Source of the DNA: Bacteroidales bacterium UBA1064 | GTDB taxonomy: Bacteria > Bacteroidota > Bacteroidia > Bacteroidales > Tenuifilaceae | Assembly: GCA_002316235.1 (NCBI GenBank) | Contig: DCDD01000117.1 | Span: 1 to 5,916, forward strand | DNA length: 5,916 nt | Reading direction: 5' to 3' | Shown here: one piece after another, positions 5,908 to 5,916 of the stretch | Layout: the number at the start of each line of letters is the position of its first letter | Numbering within the stretch: the stretch's first letter is position 1 | Program-made: the position numbers and the translations under genes | The notes under the pieces: model-generated | Seen by the model: only the letters and a program-made list of their open reading frames with translations | The model's database searches: none | Told to the model about the DNA's origin: nothing

Positions 5908-5916
5908 ACTTGTCAG

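Noticed and set aside
1..5916. Mobile elements, CRISPR arrays, tRNA or rRNA genes, toxin-antitoxin or defence systems
   Set aside because: No transposase, integrase, regularly spaced repeats, cloverleaf-like sequence or defence-type domain was seen; all large frames are accounted for by housekeeping genes.

Overview
This window most likely comes from an anaerobic or microaerophilic member of the Bacteroidetes, probably Bacteroidales-like. The evidence is threefold. Exact TAnnTTTG boxes, the -7 element of Bacteroidetes housekeeping promoters, lie upstream of two minus-strand genes. Leaders are A-rich and mostly lack a clear Shine-Dalgarno sequence. The gene content is rubrerythrin, a hexameric-type glutamate dehydrogenase and a MutS2 start whose N-terminus reads like Bacteroidetes MutS2. 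The species cannot be named from the sequence alone.

Layout from left to right: (1) bases 1-60, minus strand, the first 20 codons of a gene that leaves the window, probably mutS2; (2) a candidate mutS2 promoter and a strong intrinsic terminator for the next gene; (3) 210-788, minus strand, a full-length rubrerythrin; (4) a 278-base divergent intergenic region; (5) 1067-2422, plus strand, glutamate dehydrogenase (451 aa); (6) a 436-base non-coding gap with several inverted repeats, the best being a perfect 9-bp pair at 2743-2796; (7) 2859-4400 and 4408-5796, plus strand, pntA and pntB, a two-gene operon for the membrane proton-translocating nicotinamide nucleotide transhydrogenase; (8) a strong GAAA-loop terminator at 5812-5838; (9) an intergenic tail that runs into a GC-rich palindrome resembling a dispersed intergenic repeat.

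Functionally, PntAB uses the proton-motive force to reduce NADP+ with NADH. Glutamate dehydrogenase of this family uses NAD(P)H to assimilate ammonium into glutamate. Their adjacency on one strand suggests NADPH supply next to an NADPH consumer, but the 436-base gap means they are probably transcribed separately. Rubrerythrin, divergent from gdhA, reduces hydrogen peroxide in anaerobes and is a separate transcription unit closed by its own terminator.

The coding content is conventional housekeeping metabolism and defence against oxidative stress. I found no sign of a new multi-gene system, mobile element, CRISPR array or RNA gene. The less explained parts are the structured gap before pntA and the palindrome at the right edge.
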